From Lasiosphaeria ovina (taxonomy: Eukaryota; Ascomycota; Sordariomycetes; Sordariales; Lasiosphaeriaceae), in the NCBI GenBank assembly GCA_033439765.1, contig JAULSN010000003.1, positions 2,604,001 through 2,668,000 of the forward strand: DNA of 64,000 nt. The letters run 5' to 3'. Numbering within the stretch: position 1 is the first letter of the stretch; the number at the start of each line of letters is the position of its first letter. Position numbers and translations under genes: made by a program. Shown piece after piece: positions 35,472-46,410 of the stretch. The notes beneath the pieces were generated by a model that was not told where the DNA came from, searched no databases, and saw only the letters and a list, made by a program, of their open reading frames with translations.

Positions 35472-35942
35472 TCAAGCATTCAGTTCCTGGATCGCCTCCT
35501 TGACCATTCCAAGGTACTTCTTGGTCTCGGCAGTGTCGGTGAACTGCACAATCTTCTTGACCTTAGTGCCGTCGTCGGTGAACCACAAAAAGACCGCGCA
35601 TTCGGTGGTGATGCTCTTGCCGTTGACGAGCGTGATGTGGTTGCGCTTCTGCACAACGGCCGTTTTCGCGTGGGCATCGATGACGGCTTGGACCGACTCG
35701 GACTCGGCGTGGTCCATGGCCGGGAATTGACTTTTCATGTGCCCAGCCCGCTGCTCGTTGGTCAGCTTGTGGTCAGCCGGCATTCCATTGTCGCGGAGAA
35801 AAGATGCCGGCGCGATGGCGAAGGTGCAGTCGTCAGTGCGCGCACGGCTGGCGCTCTCAATGCTCTTCTTGGCGAAGATCTCGTCGAGCGACGTAAAGTA
35901 CTCGTCGATGGTCTTTTGGATGGTGCCGTAAAGTTCAGACAT
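35472..35942 (-). CDS. SnoaL-like (NTF2-fold) small protein
   Basis: 156 residues, one exon, ATG at 35940-35942. It shows the alternation typical of the NTF2/SnoaL fold: N-terminal helices (IQKTIDEYFTSLDEIF), a central segment with HMKSQFPAMDHAESE, then strands KTAVVQKRNHITLVNG, TECAVFLWFTDDGTKV and IVQFTDTAETKKYL. Proteins of this fold bind small hydrophobic ligands or act as isomerases or cyclases; the substrate cannot be told. A TATA-like element (GGTATATAAG on the minus strand, 36051-36060) lies about 110 bp upstream, which supports the start. Confidence 0.75.
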   Translation of the reverse strand: MSELYGTIQKTIDEYFTSLDEIFAKKSIESASRARTDDCTFAIAPASFLRDNGMPADHKLTNEQRAGHMKSQFPAMDHAESESVQAVIDAHAKTAVVQKRNHITLVNGKSITTECAVFLWFTDDGTKVKKIVQFTDTAETKKYLGMVKEAIQELNA

Positions 35943-37499
35943 GATTCGAGTTGGTGGAGAGTTTAAGGTTCTGGGAATAATATTGGATGATGTTGATGAA
36001 GTGAAAATGCAGTGAGCAGCATGGCAGTCTTTCTCATGGCAAGTCATAGACTTATATACCGGGCTATCCGGGCTGTTGGCACCTCGTCAATTGCGGTCCG
36101 TCGTATCCAGCGAATCCGCTTCGCATAAGCTAAATAGGAAAATGCGAAGCGGATTCGGTTGGGTGGTCGAATCAACCCCTGGAATCATAGCATCAACAGG
36201 CCCAAGCCTCAATGCCAAAATCCTTTCGAACGCGTTCGACCGAAATCGGCCAACCCAGCCCATCGGGAAGCTGACTTCGCGGCCCGGCTCACGTAAGATT
36301 TGCGCTCAAAGGGGCTTCCAAAAAGACAGAAGCGTATTCACTGTCAACAATCCGCGGCCTTTACGCCTATTTGCGACTGCAGGGGTAGGTGCGGGATGTT
36401 GATCCAATCCCGACGGGAACCACCGGATTCCGGCGCCCCGCACTCCCCGGGCCATAGGCATTGACAATAGGCATTGGCAACAGGCATTGACACAGGCTTG
36501 GGATCTCAACGACCAAGTGGGTACGCCAAGCAGAGACGGATGAACAAGAGGTTTCTCTTTTCCCAGGAATACTGCACTCTGAAACTATGATTTCTTCCCA
36601 ACCTACTCATCACCACTCTCCTATCTCCGATCCTTTCTTACAAGAGTTGCCCGTAGTTTTGAGTGCCATCTCAACCACAAAGACTGAGGCAGTGTTGACA
36701 GTCGACGTTCTAGATAGAAATGCGTAATAAAGTGTTGTAGTATAAAAAGTGAGGTCTCATGTTATGGCCCAGTCTTATGTTACAATTTAATTTCTAATAA
36801 TAGACTAGAATCTGGTTTCACGTGTCCCGTAATGATGTTGCTCGAGACAACCACACTGGCGTACCAAAGGGTGCCTGATCAAGTACACCCTGATTATATC
36901 TCAAAAGTTCTAGCAAATGTAAACAGAAACCTGACGGGCGTGCGGCAAGAGAACCTGGTTTAGTCCAAGGCTGAGGTTGGTGATTAAACAGTGTGATTGA
37001 AACTACAAATTCGCCATACTTCTTCACCTTGAGTGTTCCACTGTCGTTCAAACACATCTGCTCTCCTAGACCAGGTTTCCTCCATTCTGAACAGCATCAC
37101 TTGTTTGCTTGGACCCTGTTTGCCAACTCACCACAGGTTATATAACTGCCGACCAGCCTTAGCTGCCGACCAGCCTCAACTGCCTGTGAAATTACAATGA
37201 TGCTGTTCAGTCATCTCAGTAGCCGAATCAACCAACTGTGTCTCCATTGTTGCCGCCGTTTCTTAATAGTCACGATGTTTTGTCTCGCTAGCTTTTTACT
37301 CTCGCCGTTACTCGCTTCTCTATTAAAAAGACCCTATCAGTAGACCTTCCCAGACTTTTGACGCAGGCCAAGTCCTTACGCACCCTCGACATACACACTT
37401 CTGCCCTGGGGCAACAGATTACCGGATACCTGCAATCTTTCTTTTCTGAGAATTGGCTTTTACAACGGCACCTAACTACTCCCAATCTGAATCCTCACC
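35943..37499. other. Intergenic region with divergent promoters
   Basis: About 1.55 kb between the SnoaL-like gene (-) and the SRPK-like kinase (+). Direct repeats of CTGCCGACCAGCCT occur at 37146-37159 and 37163-37176. The short frames present are not supported. Confidence 0.4.
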
Positions 37500-38849
37500 A
37501 TGGTTTCGTCCGGAATCCCAAACGTCGTTTTCTTGCCCCAGAGATATCGGCTCGCAAACAATGAGGTTCCCGAGAACGTCTCCGATTACACAAAGGGCGG
37601 ATTTCACCCTGTCCACATTGGCGACAGCATCGGACCGGATGGTCGATTCCGTATCATGAATAAGATGGGGTCAGGTGGCTCCGGCACTGTTTGGCTCTGC
37701 GAGGACACCCAGCACGAGATAGGAAAGCCGAAATGGAGGGCTGTCAAGATCTCAAAGGCAAGATGCGGCACGACCGGCGCTGTTGAGTTGAAGATAAAGA
37801 ACATTTTCACTAAGCACGGAGTCACCCCTTGGAGTGCCTTTCACAACGGAGTTGCCATCCCCATTGACAGCTTTACTATCAACGGACCAAACGGAACCCA
37901 CATGTGCTTGGTCCTCCCTGTGTTGGGACCAAAGATCCACCGCAATTTCGGATCATTCAATGACACCGAGCTGAAGCGGCGATCCGTTTGCCTTAATATT
38001 GCCCAGGCTATGAAATACATACACAGCCTAGGCATTTGCCACGGTGATTTCCGTCCAGCCAACATTCTCTTCCAGATGCCTGGACTCGAGCATTTTGATG
38101 AAACTGAGATCACTCAAGTCTTTGGTGGACTTCCTCGCGTCGTGAAGAATCTCCGCACGACGATGGAGCAGATGAGAACCAAGCCCGACTACCGGGTTAT
38201 TGATGCGAAGATCGACACCGTTGCCTTTCAGCAGCTTTTGAGTATGAAATACTCGGATGGGGTGTCATACGAACCGAAGATCGCTGTTGTTGACTTCGGC
38301 TCCGCATTCAAGCCGAGTGTGCAAACGAAGGAGAGGACTGCCATCACGCTCGCCTACATGGCACCGGAGTTCTTCTCAAAGGGCCCTGCCGGCATTACCA
38401 GTGATGTCTGGGCGCTGGGCTGCACAATCTCGGAGGTTATGCTCCACGTCTGCCATTTCCAAAACAGTTCGACGGCCGATGACCGCCTCCTGACAATGTT
38501 TGAGAACTGGGAGCATTTTTGCGGACCAATCCCGATGCACTACAGGCAGAGCATATCGCATGCGCTCTTGGCCGACAATGTCAACATCGAGGCTCGCTTC
38601 CCGTCCTTTGACAACCCCAACAAGCCTGCTTTGTCCGACTTGATGGCCGATGAGGAGCTGATCCACCCAAATAGTGCGGGCAGTGTGTGGGGATTTAATT
38701 CGTCCCAGCTCGAGAGAGCGATCGACAAGCTCGGCACTGACAACGCGAACCGGCTCATCGGCCTTCTTTGTGCCATCCTCAAGTGGAAGTCTAAGGAGCG
38801 ATTGTCGGTTGAGGAGATCATAAACCACCCCTTCTTTGGTCGGGACTGA
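37500..38849 (+). CDS. SRPK-like protein kinase with altered catalytic loop
   Basis: 449 residues, one exon. N-lobe: FRIMNKMGSGGSGTVWLCED (glycine loop about 57) and WRAVKIS (Lys about 80). Catalytic loop: ICHGDFRPANIL near 180; the Asp and Asn are kept, but HRDLK is HGDFR, so the usual Lys is Arg. DFG is intact (VVDFGSAF, about 262), followed by APEF and SDVWALG. A long insert separates catalytic loop and DFG, as in SRPK/Sky1-type kinases. The C-terminal subdomain ends in NHPFFGRD. SRPKs phosphorylate SR-rich proteins. The large, variable group of fungal SRPK-like kinases to which this belongs is mostly uncharacterised, so substrate is unknown. The HGDFRP loop occurs in that group and does not by itself imply inactivity. 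Confidence 0.9.
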   Translation: MVSSGIPNVVFLPQRYRLANNEVPENVSDYTKGGFHPVHIGDSIGPDGRFRIMNKMGSGGSGTVWLCEDTQHEIGKPKWRAVKISKARCGTTGAVELKIKNIFTKHGVTPWSAFHNGVAIPIDSFTINGPNGTHMCLVLPVLGPKIHRNFGSFNDTELKRRSVCLNIAQAMKYIHSLGICHGDFRPANILFQMPGLEHFDETEITQVFGGLPRVVKNLRTTMEQMRTKPDYRVIDAKIDTVAFQQLLSMKYSDGVSYEPKIAVVDFGSAFKPSVQTKERTAITLAYMAPEFFSKGPAGITSDVWALGCTISEVMLHVCHFQNSSTADDRLLTMFENWEHFCGPIPMHYRQSISHALLADNVNIEARFPSFDNPNKPALSDLMADEELIHPNSAGSVWGFNSSQLERAIDKLGTDNANRLIGLLCAILKWKSKERLSVEEIINHPFFGRD

Positions 38850-39531
38850 GATCACCGCGGTGCATCAACATATAATGTCCCGAGACAGATTTCTGGTATA
38901 TTGAGATAGGAAATAATAGAGTATAGATACTCTATGCCATAGACAGAGACACAGGCGTCTCGAAATGAATTGAGATACCAAAATTTGTGCATTCAAGTAA
39001 ATGTGATGTCATGACAATGTCGCTTTGTGCACCTTGCAATGGTCGTTGCTTCCTCCTTTGTTCCTCCTTTTCACGTCCAATTCATGGCGGCGAGGTCTCG
39101 ATACCGAAAGTGACCTTCAAATCAAGACTTGCAGCATTTCGTACCTGCGTAGCATCGATGCATGCCCGATTGCCGATAGGGACAATGAGTCGAGATGAGG
39201 AAATATTTGTGATGACTCTTGTCTGTGCTCCCAAAAGGGAAAGAAGTGGCACTCAGCACCTTCCTGCCTAATTCACCGGGGGAGTGCGCGCTCGTCGTGC
39301 TTGCCTCGTCTGGCAGCAACGCAAACGCCGGGACCGGGCTCGGGCTCGCACGTGAAAACACATGACTCTTACGTGGCGCGCCACAGCCTCAAGGCTCCCA
39401 CGCTCTAGCGCCGAACAAACCACGCCAGCTGGCACATCGCCAGCAACATAAAAACCCTCGTCGGAGAATCCTCTTTTTGAGATCAAGCCCCTTCATCCCG
39501 CATTCCCATCAATCGTTTCCGGCACGGCGGC
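38850..39531. other. Intergenic region
   Basis: The 3' region of the kinase gene and promoter of the next gene. Nothing beyond AT-rich sequence near 38900-38960. Confidence 0.4.
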
Positions 39532-40670
39532 ATGGCGGCAACTTTTGCTTCTCCCGGGGTGAGAACCCAAGTGCCCCTCCGCCGCCGCGCCCAACCAAGC
39601 AGCGGCAGTGGCAGCCGCAGCAGCAGCAGCCACAGGCCCAGTCCTGCGCGGTCAATGAGGCAGGAAGCGCCCGAGATCAAGCCCATCGCCTGGCCCGAGG
39701 ACTTCAAGCGCACGCTGCCCGTCGGCCGCCTCATCCGCCTCGAGTCGTCGGCGCCAATCGAGGTGCCCTTCTTCACGTCGCTGCCTTACGATGTACGTCG
39801 CGAGGTCTATGACATCATGCTGCGCGATGCCGGCTTCCGCCAGCATGTCTTCTGCCCCTCCATCTGCCGTGTCACCCTGGCTCGGGAGCTGTTTACTCGT
39901 TATCTGGTGTGCAAGAAATGCGACGACGACACTTTCCAGGCGGGCACCGTCTGCGGCCATTGGCAGTGCGAGGATCACAATAACACCCCCGGCACTGCAG
40001 CTGCTACTCCTCCTGCTGCCGGCGACGCCAATTTCCAGCTCAGCGACCTGATCTCTCTGATGAAAACGTGCAAATTTGGGTACAGTCGTCTTCCCATCCT
40101 GCGAGATCGCAGAAGCCCGTTAGCTAACCTGCAACCTTTACCAGATATCTCGAGGTCTCCGAGTACTTCTACCGGTCCATCACGTTCACGTTCGCGAGCT
40201 TCCCGGAGCTGCGCGTGTTTCTGGAACGGCTGCCAGCGACGGCGTTGTCGCGCGTGCGGTCAGTCGCCTTCATCGCGCACATGCTGCCGCACGACCCACA
40301 GGCGTGTCAGCGCTTCATCGGCGGCGAATACTTCGAGACGGCCGAGGCAGCGGCAGGAGCAGGCGGCGAGAACCACATGGCGCTCTTCAAGCGGATCCCA
40401 AACCTCAAGGTTCTCGACATCAACTTCTTCCCGAGCCTGATCCTAGCGCTCTCGACGCGGCTCGTCGACGTCGTCCGGCCCCTGCAGCAGCTCCCCGACT
40501 CGACGCGCGTTACCGTCCGCATCCCCAACATGGTCTACTCGGGCATCTCAGAGATAGGGCTGCCGACGGCGTCGCGACTGGGCGAGGGCGCGAACTTCAC
40601 GCTCAAGAGGCCTAATGTGGCGGCGAGCAGCGTGCAGCAGAACTGCAGGGCGTATTCGTATTCTTTCTAG
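39532..40670 (+). CDS. DUF7730-like fungal protein
   Basis: Exons 39532-40079 and 40145-40670 encode 357 residues. The 65-nt intron starts GTACAG, holds GCTAAC and ends TTACCAG. The N-terminal 50 residues are basic and Ser-rich. Then comes FFTSLPYDVRREVYDIML, the F-box-like LP..vR..IY motif typical of DUF7730-type fungal proteins, a Cys/His segment (CKKCDDDTF...CGHWQCEDH), an Ala/Thr/Pro-rich linker, and LMKTCKFGYLEVSEYFYRSI at the splice joint, followed by a leucine-rich C-terminal part. The family is widespread in ascomycetes and its function is not established. A role as an adaptor in ubiquitination is a guess based on F-box resemblance. Confidence 0.7.
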
Positions 40671-41373
40671 GCTCGAAGGGCTGCTGTTTTTCTTCTTGTT
40701 CCGGTTAGTCGAGGTTTGGGATTCGCCTCGAATTGGTAGGGAGGGTGTACTAATGAATCATGATTGTTTTTTACGATTTCCTTTTCTTTGGCGAAGCTCT
40801 TGCTTCGGTTTACTTGCAATTTCTGGTCCGCGTGGACTCCGCTACTTGCTTTTCCATTGCAAATCAAGTACACGATTATGGCTGGCCCATGTGCCCCGTA
40901 TGGTTACTCTTCTCATGCAGAGATCAAAGAGCAAGGGAAGAGAGGATCGTCGAAATTGAACCAGAGATGCAAAGGGGCCAGAAGTCTTTCTAGCCCACAG
41001 ACCGCATCCTACATAGAAACGGATCTCGTCGATACAGAAGTAGCAAGCCTCTAGTATCCACGAGAGCGGACACGGTTGATTGGAATGCAACCTGCGATAT
41101 TCATGTGTTTTCTAGCCTTATCCTTACCTCTTTGTATGACTCCGTGGGTACCGCCCAGTTGTTGACTTGTTGCTGTAATTACTGCGGCAATGCTCAATTT
41201 GTTCATTCTAGAATAGTCTGTACACGGTGATGGGTATAGGCATTTTCATTATCGTGACAGATCTCACTATGGAAGTCACTCCCAGAGTAGACAAAAACTT
41301 GCATATTTTACATCATTGCATGCATCCAAAAAGAAATATGTACCTTCGAGTAGAAAGGCTCGTCGGTCGCAAT
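40671..41373. other. Intergenic region between convergent genes
   Basis: The DUF7730-like gene (+) and the Helo/GTPase gene (-) converge here. No supported gene. Short frames present do not show conserved features. Confidence 0.4.
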
Positions 41374-43448
41374 TCAATCCTCCTCCTTGGTCTCCCTCAG
41401 GGCTTTCAAAAACCCGGGCCTCCAGGACCGTCTCTTGCGTCTTTTATATCCCCGGGGTTCGAGGGCCGCAATGATTGCCTGTTGAGGTATTAACAGTTAG
41501 ATCCAGCCTCTCGTCATTTTATATATTCGCATCTTGATCTTACTTCGTCAAAGACCTCTTTCAGGCCCCGTTGCGTGAAGATGTTGCACTCGACGTACTT
41601 GGCCGCGCCAAGCTGGCTGGCCAGGATTTCGCCCATCCGCGTGTAATCCTCGCGCCTGGACGGATCTCCTGCTCTTTTGCGTTTCTCCAACAGCTCGTCG
41701 TCGTCGTGGCTCCCGATGCCGACGATCAGGAAGGGGACGCCTGGGCAGTGGTGCATGATCTCGGGCACCCACTTCTCTCGGACGTCCTCGTAGCTAATGT
41801 GGTTGCCGATACGCGCGAAGACCAAGAAGACGTCAGTCTGCGGGTATGAAAGTGGTCGGAGGCGATCGTAGTCCTCCTGCCCGCTGCTGTCGAAGAGCCC
41901 GAGGGTCCAGGGCTCGTCGCCGATCCTAGATCGATGAGTTAGTTGCGGATAATGTAGAGTCAGGCGTCCAGTTGACTTCAAACTGCCAGGGGCATTCACT
42001 CACATCACTGTGACCGCGTAATTATCGAACACGGTGGGCACGAATTCTTCGGGGAACTTGTTGGTTGTGTATGCCATGAGCGTCTCTGTCTTTAGGGTGC
42101 TTCCAGAACCAACAACCATGACCCTGTGGTTGGAGCGTCAGTATATGGTATTGCGCCTTGACAGGGAATTAACCTTTGCTCACTTGATAGTTGCGCCCAA
42201 TGTGACAGGGTGCCTATTGACGGGCGCTGATACCTCCGGAGTATTGGTCAGAGGTGCACTAGAACCCGACCCTCCAGAGTCGACAGGCGTTAAACGATCC
42301 GGTGGAACCTCAAGGCCGTCTGGAGCCTGGATACCTTTCCCTGAACCATGACGTGGACTTGCTGGCGAGGGGGCCCCTGCTTGACTCGGCCGGCTCCAAT
42401 TGCCCTGCGACGAGCTGGGTTCTGCAATGACTGGCACCTGTCCCCGGATAAGAGACGCAAACGTAAGGTCGAGACCAAAACTCTTGATGTCGTCGAGAGT
42501 GACGGGAAGTCGAAAGACCGAAACGACGGATATGTCATTCAACGACAACATGGTCCAGGCGTGTGACCGGGCCGTTGAGCTGGAAAGCGACATATCCGAG
42601 TCGTTCAATACCGTCCGGGAGTAGACCCTCGACTGCTCAAGAACAATCTCAAATTCGCGACTTGTCAAGCCCGACGCATCTGATGTGAAAGACGACCCTG
42701 ATGTGAAAGACGACCCAGTGTTGTCCGACGAACTCGAGTCCGAGGGGCCATCGGGTGGCGGCGCCACCATGACGGACAGCCTGCGCGGGTCGACAATGGA
42801 ATCGTTATCGTAGAACCTGACTGAGCTGTTATCCCCCAACTGCATCTCGTCCAGGTTCCGCACCCGTGCAGCAAACTCTTCATCTCGCTGCAGAATCTGC
42901 TCGACGGCCGCGTTCAGTCTGTCGCGACTCGCCAGGGCCTCCATCTCCGATTGACTAGAAAAAGGAATGGATTTTTGTCAGCGCAGACCTCGCGCTGGGT
43001 AATTAGACACAAAGCCCGGGCAAAGTACGCACCACATGAGCACCGTCACCATCAGGGACAGCGACGCCTTTTGCGAATCCAGCCGCGGAAGCAGGCGCAA
43101 CACTTTTTTCTCGCCCCAGGCCCATCGCATGCGGTGCAGGACGCCGTCCTTGAAGCACACCAGCGACTCGAGCTCGGACAGCGTGAGAACGCAGTTGGAG
43201 AAGGTGATGGCGATGTGGTTCAGCCGCACCAGCAGCCGGCGGTTGCTGGGGAGGTTCGTCACCGTGTCGACGAGCCCCTTGACCATGTCGAGGGCGAGCC
43301 TGACGTCCTCGACGGCGGCCAGCGTGTCCCGCGCCGACTGCGGCGCGTCCATGGCGCTCGACACAAAGGCCGACAGCGCCAGGCATATCTTGCCCGCCGT
43401 CGCTACGAGGCCCACGACGGCCGTCGCGATGCTGAGCGGGTCCGACAT
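41374..43448 (-). CDS. Helo-like N-terminal domain fused to degenerate Rho/Cdc42-type GTPase
   Basis: Five exons: 43448-43033, 42954-42184, 42123-42004, 41925-41544, 41478-41374. All phases agree, giving 597 residues. Residues 1-140 ([20 protein letters not shown] onward) match the fungal Helo-like N-terminal domain found at the front of NLRs and other cell-death proteins. About 250 residues of Ser/Pro-rich linker follow. From 396 the protein is a Rho-family GTPase: [20 protein letters not shown], then [20 protein letters not shown] and [14 protein letters not shown] match Cdc42/Rac. The P-loop is GSGSTLKT (401-408) with Leu for the invariant second Gly, DTAGQ is DSSGQ, and the TQxD guanine motif is replaced by GIGSHDD. 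The C-terminus is basic ([11 protein letters not shown]) without a CAAX box. Nucleotide binding is probably altered or lost. A scaffold or sensor role in cell-death signalling is inference. Confidence 0.87.
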
Positions 43449-44410
43449 CCGGGTTTCGATCTGGTAAAATGGTGAGGGGTCATAAATTCGCGCATTTGGT
43501 GCAGGATGGTAGCATCGCCCTAGCTGCACCCCGCGCGGGCCCGCTTGGCAGGAGTAGACTAGTTCTAAGGTACCTAAACACCTATCTAGGCTTTACTTTA
43601 CCTCTGTTCAATAACTTACTCAACTGCCAACTCGCCTGTCACAACCAGGAGAAATACACTGGAAGCTGACCTAACTATCTGTACCTGGTTCACCTCCCCA
43701 ACAAAAAAAGGTCGGTCAACCACTGAATCGGCTAAGGAATCAAAGTCCTCCGTACCCTTGCTTTTCCCTGATTTGCTTAACCCATCATCATCCGTAATTG
43801 CCGTACTTCTGTCCGTACCGACCGGGTATGTTTTCCCCCCTGTTCTCTCCCGGACACCACGTACAACCCCAGGGAGATTTATAGACGAACAAATTAGATT
43901 CCCGTAGCCAAAACCACGATGTCGAGTAGTTCCCGTTTTTACAATCACGTTTAGCTACCTACTTCCTTCCATACATCTGTGAATTCGGCGAATACTGTGG
44001 GTCCGGATCCTCTTTCGTGGGAATGCGGGGTAAGGTACCCGTTGGCCTGTGCGATTTTCAGTCCCACTACCCTGCGGGTAGTTGGTGCCAAAATTATGGG
44101 ACGAACTAAATTCGTGGACAAGCCCCACATACAAAATGCAGCAAAATCGTGTCCAACGAAGTACACTCACCACCATCGACCTGTATTTGAACAACAACAA
44201 CAGGTCCTTTCGAATAGAAAACTGAGCTCTGAGCTAGGCCTGCCTTGAGTCGTTCAAAAATGCAATAAAATTTGAAGCCGGCTAGGTATGATCAAATAAG
44301 GTGGGGTCCGAAGAAGCCTTGGTGACTTGCCCACCTGGATGGCCCTGAACCATGATAATATAGGAAAAACAGTATAAATTTAATGATTTTCTTGGTCCGT
44401 AACCATCTTC
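43449..44410. other. Intergenic region
   Basis: Upstream region of the Helo/GTPase gene. A 15-nt imperfect palindrome, CTACCCTGCGGGTAG, lies at 44068-44082. No supported gene. Confidence 0.4.
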
Positions 44411-44608
44411 CTATTCCTGTGAGCTAGATTCACGAACATCGTGATGCCCGGGCGTGGTGTTGTTGTTGTTGTTGTTCAGCCGTGCCCGCTTCCTAGCAGC
44501 CCGGTACGGCTGCAGTGCCCGCTCAATGCTCTGCCATACAGACTCCGGCTTGTTCGGTATAGGCGCCGGCGTATTCCAACCAAAGAAGGTATCGTCAAGT
44601 CTATTCAT
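44411..44608 (-). CDS. C-terminal part of an unknown acidic/basic small protein (uncertain)
   Basis: The open frame extends upstream without an ATG to about 44760. It has an acidic segment (TDSDSGDSRPPEDRAEDSE), then FMNRLDDTFFGWN, WQSIERALQPYRAARKRARL and an Asn run encoded by a GTT/AAC repeat. The composition looks protein-like, but no start or splice joint could be fixed. It overlaps the end of the FAD-oxidoreductase relic in another frame. Confidence 0.28.
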   Translation of the reverse strand: MNRLDDTFFGWNTPAPIPNKPESVWQSIERALQPYRAARKRARLNNNNNNTTPGHHDVRESSSQE

Positions 44609-44711
44609 GAACTCATCGAGTTCAGCCTCACTATCTTCGGCCCTGTCTTCGGGAGGCCGGCTGTCCCCGGAGTCGCTGTCCGTGAGGAAAACCGTGCCGT
44701 TGTCCGCGCCC

Positions 44712-45266
44712 TCAATACGTATTCTTCCGTCCCTCGGCGGGGACTGAGGCGGAGGCGTGAGCTCTGTGAGAGGTCTTTTTACCGCTCGTCGCCGCCGCGC
44801 TCTCGGACGAGGGCGCGCTGTCGTAGATGACTATGTGCATGGCGGCGTCGCGGAACGCCGGGTTCACGGCGTTGTCGGCGCCCGGGCAGCCCGCTGTCTC
44901 GCGCGACAGCTTCATGGCCGTGCCGTGGATCTCGTAGCCACCCGAGTCGACGATCTTGCGGAGCGCGGCAAAGGCGGCCGCGTACGCTGCCGGTTCGTTC
45001 GCGCGCGGGAGGATTCGTGACGAGAAGCGCTCGTCGCGGCGCGGCGCGCCTTCGCTCAGGACTTCGGACGCCCAGTGGGGAGGGGGGGGGGGGGGGTTGG
45101 GTGGTGTTGTCAGAGCCCGAGTCCTGTTGATGCCGAGGGCCGAGAGCGAGGTGCTCAGCGGCTCGAGGGCCGTTGTGACCTGGTCGACGCTGACGCCCGG
45201 GTCGAGCGTCGAGAGGCCAGACTGGCAGTCGTGACGTTGACGCTCAGGTGGGCAGCGGAATGGCAC
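44712..45266 (-). pseudogene. FAD-linked oxidoreductase (BBE-like), truncated remnant
   Basis: The frame contains VSVDQVTTALEPLSTSLSAL, SSRILPRANEPAAYAAAFAAL, GYEIHGTAMKLSRETAG and NAVNPAFRDAAMHIVIYDSA, blocks from the C-terminal half of fungal FAD-linked oxidoreductases of the berberine-bridge type. The FAD-binding N-terminal half and the final catalytic segment are absent. It contains a run of prolines encoded by a G/C homopolymer (45085-45099), which may mark an indel. A 5'- and 3'-truncated relic. Confidence 0.6.
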
Positions 45267-46410
45267 GCTACCGCCAAGCCAAGCAGAGCTGCGCTAACTT
45301 GTGGGCCGCATCTGCAAGACTGGTGGGTTGTCGTGGTATGGGCTAGAAGAGGTGAGGAGAAGAGGAGAAAGAGGAGACAGAAGGCGCTCTTTCCAATATA
45401 CCTTAGTTCAAATCCCAAGTGTTCGGAACCCACCACGTGCGGGGGATGGGTAGTCGGCACCTCGCTTTTCCTCCTCTTCCAGCAAAGCGTCTGTCATATT
45501 ATTGCCATAGTAGAGCATGGTCTTGCACTGCACATGCAGCTATGCGGCAGTCGGCGGCCAGGTCCCGAGCATAATTATCATTGGGCCCAAACACAACCAG
45601 GCATTGACCCTTTTGCACACTGCAGACTAGGTACCCTCTTGAATGAGGAATAGAGATGAGGAGGTAGTTAGACGAGAAAACAGCCTCGCTTCAGCCTCGG
45701 CTCACCTTCCGCTCCCGAGAAAAGCGGGCCCGCTGCTGGAAATAGATACTGGGCTCGCTCCACGCGCCCGTTACAAGCCAGTCTTGAGCCCTAGTCTATT
45801 TGCGAGTACCCACTCTAATAGTCCGAGTTTTGAGGCGGTCCGGTCGCCTAAATTTTGAGGCGGCCGACTGGCTTGAATTTTGAGGCGGTCCGGCCGGTCG
45901 CCTGAATTTTGAGGCGGCCGACTGGCCTAAATTAGGAGGCCGCCGACAGGCCTAAATTCCGACGCAGCTAATGAAAGTTTAGCCTAGTTTCGCAATGCGA
46001 AGCTGCGCCTTTTTGACCTGTTTCAAAAACAAAACAAGCAAAGGATGGCCCAGGGAGGTCGGCTACGCTACTGTAACAGCGCATGGTGCGACACTTTCTT
46101 TAGGTATTCGGATTTTGTTTCAAGCTGCCGCCCATGCAGCCAGGCTAGGCGAAGTTGGCAATAGCCTGGGACGTTTCCTGGCGTCGAGAATTGGACTCGT
46201 ATGAAACTCGGAGAGTCCCAGGCTATTTATTATAAAGGGCGTGGCCATGTTTGCCATGTTGTCGGCTCACTTATATATGACGTGCGTGCCCTCTTTTCTC
46301 TCCTTGTCCCTCTTTATCTTGATTATCATTTTACTTTCTCGTCATCTTTCTTTTATTACTGCACGAGAAATATCTGGCGCCGTCCCGTCCCGTCCTGTGC
46401 AGTTGCTCCA
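45267..46410. other. Intergenic region with tandem repeats and promoter
   Basis: Holds the 25-bp tandem repeat block (45828-45958) and, nearer the kinase, a TATA-like TTTATTATAAAGG (46224-46236). No supported gene. A second open stretch (45995-46204) lacks features. Confidence 0.45.
45828..45958 (+). repeat. 25-bp tandem repeat block
   Basis: Five head-to-tail units of 25-29 bp start TTTTGAGGCGG (diverged in the last). The units alternate between a GTCCGG... type and a GCCGACTGGC type. Each unit is partly self-complementary (GGCGG...CCGCC-like). The block lies about 450 bp upstream of the FHA-like kinase. Confidence 0.85.
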
